In this document: piece after piece, positions 38,774-47,068 of the stretch
Position numbering within the stretch: the stretch's first letter is position 1
Layout of the letters: every line of letters begins with the position of its first letter
Source of the DNA: Pseudomonadota bacterium
Lineage (GTDB): Bacteria; Pseudomonadota; Gammaproteobacteria; Acidiferrobacterales; Acidiferrobacteraceae
Assembly: GCA_021795715.1 (NCBI GenBank)
Contig: JAJYPD010000006.1
Location: 21,023 to 85,022, forward strand
Direction: 5' to 3'
DNA: 64,000 nt
Notes under the pieces: generated by a model
Told to the model about the DNA's origin: nothing
The model's input: only the letters and a program-made list of their open reading frames with translations
Database searches by the model: none
Translations under genes and position numbers: made by a program

Positions 38774-40538
38774 GCCAGTCACCAATGCGCTGTTCATCGA
38801 TCGGCGGGGCGATCCAGCTGCCCTGGATGAAGGACAGACCCAGTGCCGGATCGGCGGCCAGTGTGCGCGTGGAGAGGTCGTCGACCCGCTCGGCGAAACA
38901 GGTCAGATGCAGTGCATGCGCGAGCGCACCCAGGCTCGTGGCCAGACGCACGGTGGCCGGGTCGGTCGTGAGTGCGACCTTGACGCCATGAAACGGCCAC
39001 TCCATCAGGGGTCCGAGACGGATGTCGCCGCCGGCATGAAGGTCATCCAGAAGGAGGCGGATGCCGTCTGCGTGGACGGCCCGCGCAAAATCGCGCGCCT
39101 GCGCCGTGTGCGTCTCGAGGGTGGACCGCGGGATTTCGAGGACGAGGCGCGCGGGAGGAAGACGCGCTATCTGCAGCCATGCGCGCAGCCGCTCGAGAAA
39201 GCGGGGCTCGTCGAGATCGGCGGCCTGGATGTTCAGGTGCAGCGCGACATGCGGAAAATCGCGAATCGGCAAAAAGGCCGAGGTCAGGTCGAGCAGGCGT
39301 TGCGTGGCGCGGGCGAGAAGCGGGTGGTCGCGGCCGCCGAGCACCTGCTCGGGACGGACCGGCCCCCGGTGCGGATGCTGCCAGAACAGTTGGGCCTCGA
39401 CGGCAGCGGTATCGCCGTTGGGCCGGCATATGGGGTTATAGGCGACCGTCCAGGTCCCCCGATCGAGGCCGAATAAAAACTCAATCCGGCCCGCCGCCGA
39501 TGTCGGCCGTACGGTGCACAGGCGGTGTTCATAAGAACGGTAGTCGTGACCGCCGGCGCGCTTGGCCTCGTACATGGCCTGATCGGCGTGATGCAAGAGC
39601 GTCTCGGCAGGGTTGTCATCAAAGGGATAGATTGTAAAGCCGACGTTCGCGCTTACGGGGACATCCTGGCCATGGCAGCACATCGGCCGGTGCAGTGTCT
39701 GAACTACCCGGCCGAGGACCGACTCGGCCTCATCGAGCCGGGTGAGATCCTCGAGGAGGATGGCGAATTTGTCGCCACCGAGGCGGGCGACGGTGTCGCA
39801 CGACCGTACGGCGCCCAAGAGCCGGTCGCTTACGGCGGCGAGAAGGGCGTCACCACCGCGATGACCGAGCTCATCATCGGTTCTTTGGGGGTGGTCTATG
39901 CCGAGAAGGATCACGGCGAGCAGATGATCGTGTCGCAAGGCGCGCGCCTGGGCGATGCTCAGGCGGTCTATCAGCAAGGCCCGGTTGGGCAGGCCCGTGA
40001 GGAGGTCGTAGTGATCGTTCCGCCTCAAGGTGGCTTCGAGTTTCGCGCGGTAATAGGCCGCACCCACGAACCCGGCCAGGGTTTCGACCAGGCGGGCCTG
40101 CGCGGGTGATGGCTTGCGTGTCCGGTCCGTGTTCCAGGTGATGCCAAGTGCCCCTTCGACGCGGCCATTGATGCGTATGGGAACGACGTAGCAGGCCTTG
40201 ACGCCGAGCGCCGCGAATGGCTCCAGCGCACCACCGTGGTTCGCGTGCGGACTCATGTACACCGGACGGCCGGTGGTCAAGGCGCGGCCGACCGCGCCTT
40301 CCGTCAGGCGCCCGTGAAACGTCTTGATCTGCGCAATGAAGGCCTGCGGGGCGCCATCGAAGAGCCGGTAGGCCCATTGGTCGCCATCTTGCAGGGCAAG
40401 CCCCGCGCCGTCGGCGCCAAGCAGCATCGTGGCGCCTTTTGCGGCCGTGTGAAAACAATGTTCGAAATCAGCCGTGGCGGAAAGGTTGCGCAAGAGCTCC
40501 GCGTATGTTTCGCGATGACTCGGTCGCGCCATAGGCAT
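38739..40538 (-). CDS. GAF-GGDEF-EAL protein with degenerate active sites
   Basis: A protein of about 599 residues. A GAF domain (about 10-165) is followed by a GGDEF domain whose signature reads RLGGDKF: the catalytic Glu is Lys. The inhibitory I-site RSCD is kept five residues before it. The EAL domain reads EAQLFW and LDDLHAGG, with AERVD in place of AEGVE and VKVALT in place of KIDRSF, so phosphodiesterase activity is doubtful. It is probably a c-di-GMP binding effector. The start is uncertain (no clear ribosome site); ATG at 40538 or 40532. Confidence 0.82.
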   Translation of the reverse strand: MPMARPSHRETYAELLRNLSATADFEHCFHTAAKGATMLLGADGAGLALQDGDQWAYRLFDGAPQAFIAQIKTFHGRLTEGAVGRALTTGRPVYMSPHANHGGALEPFAALGVKACYVVPIRINGRVEGALGITWNTDRTRKPSPAQARLVETLAGFVGAAYYRAKLEATLRRNDHYDLLTGLPNRALLIDRLSIAQARALRHDHLLAVILLGIDHPQRTDDELGHRGGDALLAAVSDRLLGAVRSCDTVARLGGDKFAILLEDLTRLDEAESVLGRVVQTLHRPMCCHGQDVPVSANVGFTIYPFDDNPAETLLHHADQAMYEAKRAGGHDYRSYEHRLCTVRPTSAAGRIEFLFGLDRGTWTVAYNPICRPNGDTAAVEAQLFWQHPHRGPVRPEQVLGGRDHPLLARATQRLLDLTSAFLPIRDFPHVALHLNIQAADLDEPRFLERLRAWLQIARLPPARLVLEIPRSTLETHTAQARDFARAVHADGIRLLLDDLHAGGDIRLGPLMEWPFHGVKVALTTDPATVRLATSLGALAHALHLTCFAERVDDLSTRTLAADPALGLSFIQGSWIAPPIDEQRIGDWLKTQSHLAIHR

Positions 40539-40785
40539 GGGGTCGGTAGTGATGGACGGGTTTGCCCTACTATAGGCCAAACCCTGCCGGTAAGGATAGT
40601 GTTGGGGCGGCTGCCATTGGTGTGGGATTTCATCCCGCAAGATGCCGGCGTACGGCCGCCGTGTCCCGGCCAGAGGGGGGACCGCAAACGGGGCTGCCGC
40701 CGGCCGCGTGTGCGCCGCCAGGGCGGCTCTTGATGTGGCGGGACCAAAGACCCATATTGGCAGGCGTAGGCAAAGGAGAACGCAT

Positions 40786-40965
40786 TTGACGAAGCGGCAA
40801 TGGAAGTGGCGGGTGGCGACGGTGGCGGTGGCGTGCCTGATGCTGTGGGCTTTGTTGCTTTTCCTGCACTTGCTTTTCGATCTTATGTGGGTATTTTTCT
40901 GGGTCGGCCTGCTTGGCGTGGCGGTCAGTGCGGTCTTGCATCTGATCGAGGGGCGGCCGTCATGA
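40786..40965 (+). CDS. Small two-TM membrane protein (59 aa), TTG start
   Basis: A longer frame runs from 40642, but AAAGGAGAA with seven bases spacing points to TTG at 40786. The product is MTKRQWKWRV followed by two hydrophobic segments (about 11-30 and 32-52) and a short polar tail. I do not recognise the family. It is followed after about 95 bases by a BI-1-like gene on the same strand, so a shared transcript is possible. Confidence 0.55.
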   Translation: MTKRQWKWRVATVAVACLMLWALLLFLHLLFDLMWVFFWVGLLGVAVSAVLHLIEGRPS

Positions 40966-41060
40966 CGGGCCGGTGGGGGCGACGTTGATCTGGGTGCGGC
41001 TCAGGTGTCTAATGCACGGACTTTCATAGAGGGCCGGGACGACGGCCCGGAGGAGATGTA

Positions 41061-41750
41061 ATGCCGAATTCCAATTTTTTGCCGGACGCGGGACCTGGTG
41101 CTTACGGTGTTTATCCGGGGACGAGTCTTTTGCATCGCACCTACGCGCTGCTTGCGGCAACTTTGTTCTTCAGTACGATCACGGCCGTGGTGGGCATGCG
41201 CAGTTTGTTTGCCTATCAGCACCCGATCATGATCATGATCGCGGCGTTCATCAGCCTGTTCGCTATCCAGTGGGCGGGCATGCGCAACAGCCCCATGGCG
41301 GTGCCTTTGGTGTTTTTGTTCACCGGTCTCATGGGTCTTTCGCTCGGGCCGGCCATCGCCGTCTACCTGCGCCTGCCCAACGGCCCCACCATCGTCGCCG
41401 AGGCGCTGCTCGGTACGGCTGTGATTTTCAGTTCACTGTCGGTGTACGCCCTGGTGTCGCGGCGCAATTTCAGTTACATGGGCGGGTTCTTGATGACCGG
41501 CCTCATCATCGTCGTGCTGGCCTCGATTGCCAACATCTTCCTGCATATGGCGATGTTACAGCTGGTGGTGGCGGGCATGGCGCTGCTTGTGTTTTCGGGT
41601 CTTGTGCTCTTTGACACGAGCCGCCTGATCCATGGTGGCCAGACGAATCCGGTGTTGCTGGCCGTCAGTCTCTACCTCGATGTACTGAACATCTTCATCG
41701 CCTTGCTGGAAATCCTCGGTGCCCTGCAAGGGGGCGGACGCCGGCGCTAA
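41061..41750 (+). CDS. Bax inhibitor-1/YccA family membrane protein
   Basis: A 229-residue protein with seven TMs. The C-terminal half reads ALLVFSGLVLFDTSRLIHGG and YLDVLNIFIALLEILG, the BI-1/YccA signature (YDTQ-like DTSR and the final LDxxNIFxxLL). E. coli YccA modulates FtsH; BsYetJ conducts calcium. GGAGATGT precedes the ATG. Confidence 0.9.
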   Translation: MPNSNFLPDAGPGAYGVYPGTSLLHRTYALLAATLFFSTITAVVGMRSLFAYQHPIMIMIAAFISLFAIQWAGMRNSPMAVPLVFLFTGLMGLSLGPAIAVYLRLPNGPTIVAEALLGTAVIFSSLSVYALVSRRNFSYMGGFLMTGLIIVVLASIANIFLHMAMLQLVVAGMALLVFSGLVLFDTSRLIHGGQTNPVLLAVSLYLDVLNIFIALLEILGALQGGGRRR

Positions 41751-42176
41751 GGCCCTGTCATCCTGTCCGGGGCCGGCCCGGCCGTCTGGTGCCGCCGGTC
41801 CTGGATCCTTAAGGATCTGCCGATCCCGCGCAAAACGTTTTCTGTCCGCATCGTGAAGGGGGTGGGCCGTTTGCGCCCAATGGGGCATTTGGCTTGCGTT
41901 TTGGGGCGCCGCTTTACGCCGTGGCGGGCAAAACGCGGGCGCAGGCAGGTATGCACGAGCGCTTTCGCCCGAAAGGCCCTGCGCGGCCGGCCACAGGCGG
42001 CAACGGGCGCACATGGACTTGGTGGTATCGCGCGCATTTGCGCACGAGTGTCGATGGCCGAAACGGCGCGCAGCACGGGTTGTCCACCGGTCTCGTTTGC
42101 CGATTGGACGTGATCTAAACTATCCTGTGTCGTGGTAGCCTGCCATCGGTCCGACGACAAACGAGACACCAGACAC
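41751..42176. other. Gene-free region before a GNAT gene
   Basis: About 425 bases. It contains a perfect 14-base palindrome GATCCTTAAGGATC (41804-41817) of unknown meaning. Open frames on both strands lack family resemblance and ribosome sites. I see no RNA gene. Confidence 0.4.
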
Positions 42177-42581
42177 ATGCCGATTTTGTACGCGATCGAG
42201 CCGGATTTATCGGCCGTTGAATTTCAGGCTGTGCTGATTGCCTCAACGCTGGCGGAACGACGCCCGGCCGGGGATCTTGCCCGGCTGGAGAAAATGCTTC
42301 GGGCGGCCGATATCGTTGTCACCGCACGCGATCAAGGACGCCTGGTCGGAATCTCGCGGGCGATCACGGATTTTTCGTATTGTTGCTACCTGTCCGACTT
42401 AGCCGTCGATGTAGCGTACCAGCGCCAAGGGATTGGCAGGCAATTGGTTGCGAAAACCCACGAAATGGCCGGTCAGGCCACCACGCTGATACTAATCGCC
42501 GCTCCTGCGGCCGAATCCTACTATCCGCAGATCGGCATGCAGAAACTAAAAAGTGCCTGGGCAATCCCCCGTAGCCGATAG
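42177..42581 (+). CDS. GNAT family N-acetyltransferase
   Basis: A 134-residue GNAT-fold enzyme. The acetyl-CoA pyrophosphate-binding motif is VAYQRQGIGRQLVAKTHE (Q/RxxGxG/A). The preceding strand (CCYLSDLAVD) and the late YYPQIGMQKL loop are typical of the YhbS/AttT-like group. The acceptor substrate is unknown. AT content here is slightly higher than its neighbours, and it is flanked by two gene-free regions, so it may be a mobile single gene. Confidence 0.82.
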   Translation: MPILYAIEPDLSAVEFQAVLIASTLAERRPAGDLARLEKMLRAADIVVTARDQGRLVGISRAITDFSYCCYLSDLAVDVAYQRQGIGRQLVAKTHEMAGQATTLILIAAPAAESYYPQIGMQKLKSAWAIPRSR

Positions 42582-42989
42582 CCTGCCAAAGCGGATGCGG
42601 TGTCCGCCGGGTGGCGGGATGGGTGGTTTAGCCGTTACGCAGCCGGTCTTGGTGCGGGATATGGATCGCCGGTGGCCGCTGAGCCAAGCGGACACCCGAA
42701 TACGGGCTCCCGGCCGCAGATGCAAGTCGCACGTCCTGGGACGCGCCGGAACGGAGGGCGCGTGTCTGGCAGCGGGACACAAGGGCAACGGCACCGGAGA
42801 CCCCGCGCGGGGGGATCGTGATCAAAAGAAAAAAAGCGCCCGCGGCCGGCTGAGCGGTGCCCGAAGCGTCCCCAGGCTGTGCCACGGACAGGGCCCATAC
42901 CCGCCGGCCTGGCCCCCCGCCGCATGCGCGGCGTGCCGATGGCCTTCGCAGAGGGTGCTTTGCGTGCGGCCGGCACCCTGCCAACGGCG
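42582..42989. other. Gene-free region between GNAT gene and sigma54 activator
   Basis: About 400 bases between convergent genes. An A-rich run at 42824-42835 preceded on the minus strand by GC-rich sequence may act as a weak terminator for the activator gene, though I can form only a short stem. Nothing else is evident. Confidence 0.35.
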
Positions 42990-44291
42990 CTATCCCTCGA
43001 GATTGTAGCGGCGGATCTTCCGGTACACGGTGCGCTCGCTGATGTCGAGGATCCGTGCGACCTGACGCCGGTTGCCGTTATGTTCATGCAGCAGCTGGCG
43101 GATGTAATCGGCTTCCACCACATTTAAGGGGGGTGAGGCCTTGCCGGCTGGTGCCATCTGCCGGTGTGCGGGTACGCCGTCGAGCAGATCCTTGTCGATC
43201 GTGTCGCCATGGGCCAGTGCCACCGCCCGTTCAAGCATGTTGCGCAGTTCGCGCACGTTTCCCGGAAAGTCATACCGCGTCAGCCATTCGAGCGCGCCGC
43301 CGGTCAGGTATGTGTTCTTGCCGGTGGCGCGGTTGATGCGCGCAAGCAGGGCTTCGGCAAGCGCCGGGATGTCGCTGCGCCGGTCGCGTAGCGAGGGTAG
43401 GCGGATGGTGATGCAGGCGAGACGGTAATAGAGATCTTCACGAAAGGAGCCACGCGCGACCATGGCCTGCAGGTCGCGATTGGTTGCCGCCACCACCCGT
43501 ACGTCGGCACGGATGGTGGTGCGCCCGCCGAGGCGGCGGAATTCACCGCTCTCGAGCACGCGCAAAAGCTTGGCCTGCATCGACAACGGCAGTTCGCCGA
43601 TTTCGTCTAGAAAAAGGGTCCCCCCGTCGGCCGTTTCAAAGAGGCCTTGTTTGCGGCCGATACAGCCGGTGAAGGATCCGCGTTCATGACCAAAGAACTC
43701 GCTCTCAAAGAGCGATTCGCTGAGCGAGGCGCAGTCGATGGCCAGAAACGGCCGATCGGCGCGCGCGCTCTCGTCGTGGACGAAATGTGCGGCGAGCTCC
43801 TTGCCGACGCCGCTTTCGCCCAGCAACAGCACACCAATGTGGCTGCGGGCCGCCTGCCGGAGATTGTCGATGGTGCGCAAAAGCGCCGGCGAGCGGCCGA
43901 TCAGGCGGATCTCCTGGCAATTGAGGTCGGGCTGGGCGGGCGCACGGCGAATCGACTCCCCCAGGAGCACGCGGCCTTCGGCGTCCCTGATGGCATAGCC
44001 GAGGATGCGCGCTTGCTCGGCATTCCCATGGTAATCGTAGTGGACGTGGAAGACCTCATGCGTCTGCCCGGTCTCGAACACCTGCTGGTGCGGGCAGTCC
44101 TCCTTGTGCAGGTGGCACGGGCTTGTGCGATGGTGCGAGACTTCATAGCAAAGGCGGCCGACGATCTGCTTCTCTTCGGCGCCGTAGGCGCTGCAGTAAG
44201 CGGCGTTGGCGGCAACGATGCGGTAGTCGGCGTCAATCAGGACGAACGGCTCTTCGCGGATGTCGATCAGTGACTGGATGAGGGTGGGCAT
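42990..44291 (-). CDS. PAS domain sigma54-dependent transcriptional activator
   Basis: A protein of about 433 residues. A PAS domain (about 8-115) carries an unusual Cys/His cluster (C48, H53, H54, C59, H60, H62, C66, H68). The AAA+ domain has Walker A GESGVGKE and Walker B GGTLFLDEIGELP. The sigma54-contacting loop reads GSFTGC instead of GAFTGA. A Fis-type HTH ends the protein (NRRQVARILDISERTVYRKIRR). It is divergent from the dsrE operon, which has a -24/-12 promoter, so that is its likely target. In-frame starts at 44312 and 44321 would lie in or beside a palindrome; I prefer ATG at 44291. Confidence 0.92.
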   Translation of the reverse strand: MPTLIQSLIDIREEPFVLIDADYRIVAANAAYCSAYGAEEKQIVGRLCYEVSHHRTSPCHLHKEDCPHQQVFETGQTHEVFHVHYDYHGNAEQARILGYAIRDAEGRVLLGESIRRAPAQPDLNCQEIRLIGRSPALLRTIDNLRQAARSHIGVLLLGESGVGKELAAHFVHDESARADRPFLAIDCASLSESLFESEFFGHERGSFTGCIGRKQGLFETADGGTLFLDEIGELPLSMQAKLLRVLESGEFRRLGGRTTIRADVRVVAATNRDLQAMVARGSFREDLYYRLACITIRLPSLRDRRSDIPALAEALLARINRATGKNTYLTGGALEWLTRYDFPGNVRELRNMLERAVALAHGDTIDKDLLDGVPAHRQMAPAGKASPPLNVVEADYIRQLLHEHNGNRRQVARILDISERTVYRKIRRYNLEG

Positions 44292-44306
44292 GGTCCGGAC
44301 CCCGTC

Positions 44307-44325
44307 TGACATATATGTCATGACA
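44307..44325. promoter_or_regulatory. Overlapping palindromes, likely activator binding site (UAS)
   Basis: TGACATATATGTCA (44307-44320) overlaps TGTCATGACA (44316-44325); a further TATGACA follows. The site lies about 75-90 bases upstream of the -24/-12 promoter, the normal distance for a sigma54 enhancer, and at the start of the divergent activator gene. Confidence 0.6.
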
Positions 44326-44394
44326 GTATGACAGCCAATCTCCAGCTCGTCACCATTTTTCGCGGTATGTGCCGGGAAACAGGGCGAGTTTTGA

Positions 44395-44412
44395 TTGGCA
44401 CGATCTGTGCTT
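44395..44412 (+). promoter_or_regulatory. Sigma54 (-24/-12) promoter of the dsrE-tusA-SQR operon
   Basis: TTGGCACGATCTGTGCTT: invariant GG (44397-44398) and GC (44409-44410) separated by exactly ten bases, with the TGGCAC-N5-TTGC-like context. It lies 68 bases before the dsrE start. Confidence 0.8.
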
Positions 44413-44479
44413 TACGGAGGTGATCTCCGCGGCGATTATCCGGATATCCGTTCGTGCGCAACACATGAGGATCAAACGC

Positions 44480-44869
44480 ATGGCACAACGTCTCTTTTTG
44501 ATTTTGACCTCGGGAACCCGGGAAAAGCTGCAGATGGCCGGCATGATTGCCGCCGTAGCCGCCGCCACCGGTGCCGAGACGAGCGTGTTTTTGTCGATGA
44601 ACGCTCTGCCGTACTTTGTGAAGGGCGCCATGGTGAGTGCGCCGGCCGAAGGACCCATGGGCCGGCTCATGGAGGAAAAAAACGTGCCGCCTTTCGTGGA
44701 GCTCTTCAAGCAGGCGGTTGCGCTGGGTACCGCCCGGCTCTACCCCTGTTCGATGGCGGTGGATGTCATGGAGCTTACGCCGGGGGATCTCGATCCGGTC
44801 CTCGAAAAGCCGCTGGGCCTGACACGGTTTTTGACGGAAATGGAAGACAGTCAGGTACTGACGTTCTGA
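44480..44869 (+). CDS. DsrE family sulfur-carrier protein
   Basis: A 129-residue cytosolic DsrE/F-like protein. It opens with RLFLILTSGTREKLQMAGMIAAVAAATGAETSVFLSM, the typical DsrE strand-helix start, and has one cysteine (C90, in LYPCSMAVDVM) in the place where DsrE-type proteins bind persulfide. It lacks the TM segments of DsrE2. In sulfur oxidisers such proteins pass sulfane sulfur to TusA and the Hdr- or Dsr-type pathway. ATG at 44480 follows GAGG by nine bases. tusA follows 45 bases later. Confidence 0.82.
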   Translation: MAQRLFLILTSGTREKLQMAGMIAAVAAATGAETSVFLSMNALPYFVKGAMVSAPAEGPMGRLMEEKNVPPFVELFKQAVALGTARLYPCSMAVDVMELTPGDLDPVLEKPLGLTRFLTEMEDSQVLTF

Positions 44870-44914
44870 TGAGCGGGTCGTGACCAGAGGATTTCAGGAG
44901 GCGCAAGACACATT

Positions 44915-45145
44915 ATGGCGAGCACAAGAGAGATCGATGCGCGCGGGGCGTTCTGCCCCGGACCTTTGATGGAGCTTCTGGCGGCCATCAAGGAAGTCGA
45001 GGTTGGTGATTCACTGGAGGTGTTGTCCACGGACAAGGGATCTGCAGACGACATCCCGGAATGGGCGCGGAAAGTGGGTCACGAAGTGGTGGAAACACGG
45101 GAGGAGAACGGGGTCTATCACGTGATCATTCGCAAAACCAAATAA
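44915..45145 (+). CDS. tusA: TusA family sulfurtransferase
   Basis: A 76-residue sulfur carrier. The signature ARGAFCPGPLMEL contains the CPxP motif with reactive Cys at position 14, which carries a persulfide. The rest (LEVLSTDKGSADDIPEWARKVGHEVV) is typical. Genomic pairing with dsrE and an SQR-like gene supports a role in sulfur oxidation rather than tRNA thiolation. AGGAGGCG precedes the ATG. Confidence 0.92.
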   Translation: MASTREIDARGAFCPGPLMELLAAIKEVEVGDSLEVLSTDKGSADDIPEWARKVGHEVVETREENGVYHVIIRKTK

Positions 45146-45174
45146 CGAAAAGCGCGACACTAGGAGGCTTGTGT

Positions 45175-46311
45175 ATGAAAAAGGTCGTAATCGTCGGTGG
45201 CGGGACCGGCGGCACTATCCTCGCCAATAATCTGGCCCGCCGGCTCGCGCACGAACTGCGGGCCGGGCAGGTCAGTCTTACGGTCCTGTCGGCTTCCGAC
45301 AAGCACATGTATCAGCCTGGGCTCCTCTATGTGGCGTTCGGGCGGATGGAAGTCGACGAGCTGTATCAGGATCAGGCCTCTTTGCTCGAGCCCGGCATTG
45401 TCTTCCATGTCGACCCGGTGGAGAAGTTCGTCCTGGACAAGAATCATGTGGTGACCAAGTCCGGCAAGAGGTTCGAGTACGACTATCTGGCCATCGCCAC
45501 GGGATCGCGCGCGATGCCGGACATGGTACCGGGCATGGCCGAAAATGCGCATCATGTCTACACGGTGGAGGCGGCGGCCAAGACCTGCGAGGCGCTGCGC
45601 AATTTTCAGGGCGGCAAGGTGGCGGTGGTCACCGGGGTCCCGCACAAATGTCCCATGGTGCCGCTTGAAATAACCTTCATGATGTATGACTACTTCAAGG
45701 ACCGCGGACTGCTCGACAAGGTTCGCATCCACTACACCTATCCGATCGGTCGTGTCCACTCTCTGGAAAATGTCGCCAAGTGGGCGGCGCCCGAGTTCGA
45801 TCGCCTGGGTATCACCTACGAGACACTTTTCAACGCGAAGGCCGTAGATGGCGCCAAGAAGCAGGTTCTGAGTGAGGAAGGCAGTGTGCTTGACTACGAC
45901 CTTCTTGTCGCCATTCCGCCGCACAAGGGTATGGAGGTGATCGAGAAGGAGGGCCTGGGCAAGTCGGGTTTCATGCCAACCAATCGCGGCACGCTCAATC
46001 TCGAGGGCCGGGACAACGTTTTCGTGCTCGGTGACACGACCAATCTGCCGATCAGCAAGGCCGGTTCGACCGCTCACTACGAAGCCGAGGCGCTCGGCGA
46101 GAATCTGGCGGCGCTTGTGCGCCACGGCCGCATGGTGCGCTTGTATGAAGGCAAAGTCTTCTGTTTCATAGAGGCGGGGAAGGACCGGGCGACCTATGCG
46201 TCCTTCGATTACGCCAACCCGCCGCAGCCAAAGCCGCCGACCAAGGCCATCCACTGGTTCAAGCTGGCCTACAACCGGCTGTACTGGAACAGCGTCCGTG
46301 GACTGCTCTAG
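45175..46311 (+). CDS. Sulfide:quinone oxidoreductase-like flavoprotein
   Basis: A 378-residue FAD protein of the SQR/FCSD family. The FAD site is VVIVGGGTGGTILANNLAR, with DYLAIATGS and NVFVLGDTTN as second and third dinucleotide motifs. Cys159 (GVPHKCPMVPLE) and Cys330 (GKVFCFIEAG) match the two redox cysteines that hold polysulfide, and C138 is extra. No signal peptide is seen; a C-terminal amphipathic helix (WFKLAYNRLYWNSVRGLL) would attach it to the membrane to reduce quinone. AGGAGG precedes the ATG. Confidence 0.85.
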   Translation: MKKVVIVGGGTGGTILANNLARRLAHELRAGQVSLTVLSASDKHMYQPGLLYVAFGRMEVDELYQDQASLLEPGIVFHVDPVEKFVLDKNHVVTKSGKRFEYDYLAIATGSRAMPDMVPGMAENAHHVYTVEAAAKTCEALRNFQGGKVAVVTGVPHKCPMVPLEITFMMYDYFKDRGLLDKVRIHYTYPIGRVHSLENVAKWAAPEFDRLGITYETLFNAKAVDGAKKQVLSEEGSVLDYDLLVAIPPHKGMEVIEKEGLGKSGFMPTNRGTLNLEGRDNVFVLGDTTNLPISKAGSTAHYEAEALGENLAALVRHGRMVRLYEGKVFCFIEAGKDRATYASFDYANPPQPKPPTKAIHWFKLAYNRLYWNSVRGLL

Positions 46312-46320
46312 GGGGGGATT

Positions 46321-46992
46321 ATGAGCACAGAGACGAAGGGACCGGTACCGGAAAACGAGGGGCGTGTTGCGATCAATCGAATCCTCGACGGGGCCCAGGA
46401 TGCACTCACCGACGAGATGGTGGGGCGGCTGGCGGAGGCGATGAGTGCGAGCATGACGATGCTGGATGAGGCCAGCCGGCTTAAGGCCGGCAAGGTCCTG
46501 CCGGTTTTGGTGCAACTCGCCGAAAGTGGGGATCTCGAGCGGCTTTCACACGTGGCGCGCCTCGTCGGAGCCGCGCAAGACGCGCTCACTGACGAGATGG
46601 TTGTGCGCATGACCGCCGTCGTCGGCCGCCTGCTTGAGTTGCTCGACCGCGCCAATGATCCCAAGCTCGAGCGTTTCGTGGCGCTGCTTGTGCGGGTGGC
46701 GGACTATCTGGACGAGGCGGCCATCGAGAAGATCGCACGCGTGATACCAACCGTGGTCGAAGCCTGCGGCGCGATCGCGGGCAGCCGCGAATGCCGCGAG
46801 GGCGGCAGACTGATGGTGGGGGTCATCGAGGCCATGCAGGCGGCGGGCACGGAGGCCGCCAACCAGGGCCCCATGGCGGGCGGCGTGATGGGACTGTGGC
46901 ATCTCGCCATGCAGCCACGCACGCAAGAGGCGATCCGCTATCTCAGTCTGGTGGCGGATCACCTGCGGAAGGTGGCGAAACCCGGTGTGTGA
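46321..46992 (+). CDS. DUF1641 protein
   Basis: A 223-residue all-helical protein. Two copies of AQDALTDEMV (about residues 25 and 85) mark an internal duplication, and the C-terminal part (GVMGLWHLAMQPRTQEAIRYL) matches DUF1641. Such genes often follow SQR-like or formate dehydrogenase genes; their function is unknown. It begins nine bases after the SQR-like gene, so it is the last gene of the sulfur operon. Confidence 0.8.
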   Translation: MSTETKGPVPENEGRVAINRILDGAQDALTDEMVGRLAEAMSASMTMLDEASRLKAGKVLPVLVQLAESGDLERLSHVARLVGAAQDALTDEMVVRMTAVVGRLLELLDRANDPKLERFVALLVRVADYLDEAAIEKIARVIPTVVEACGAIAGSRECREGGRLMVGVIEAMQAAGTEAANQGPMAGGVMGLWHLAMQPRTQEAIRYLSLVADHLRKVAKPGV

Positions 46993-47068
46993 GGGAATCG
47001 GCTGCGTGGAGCGGGTGGATCGCCAGAGCCCCCTGGCGATACCGCCGCGCAGCCGGTACTCTTCCCGC

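Noticed and set aside
41804..41817. Perfect palindrome GATCCTTAAGGATC
   Set aside because: Isolated in a gene-free stretch with no promoter elements around it; a 14-base palindrome can occur by chance.
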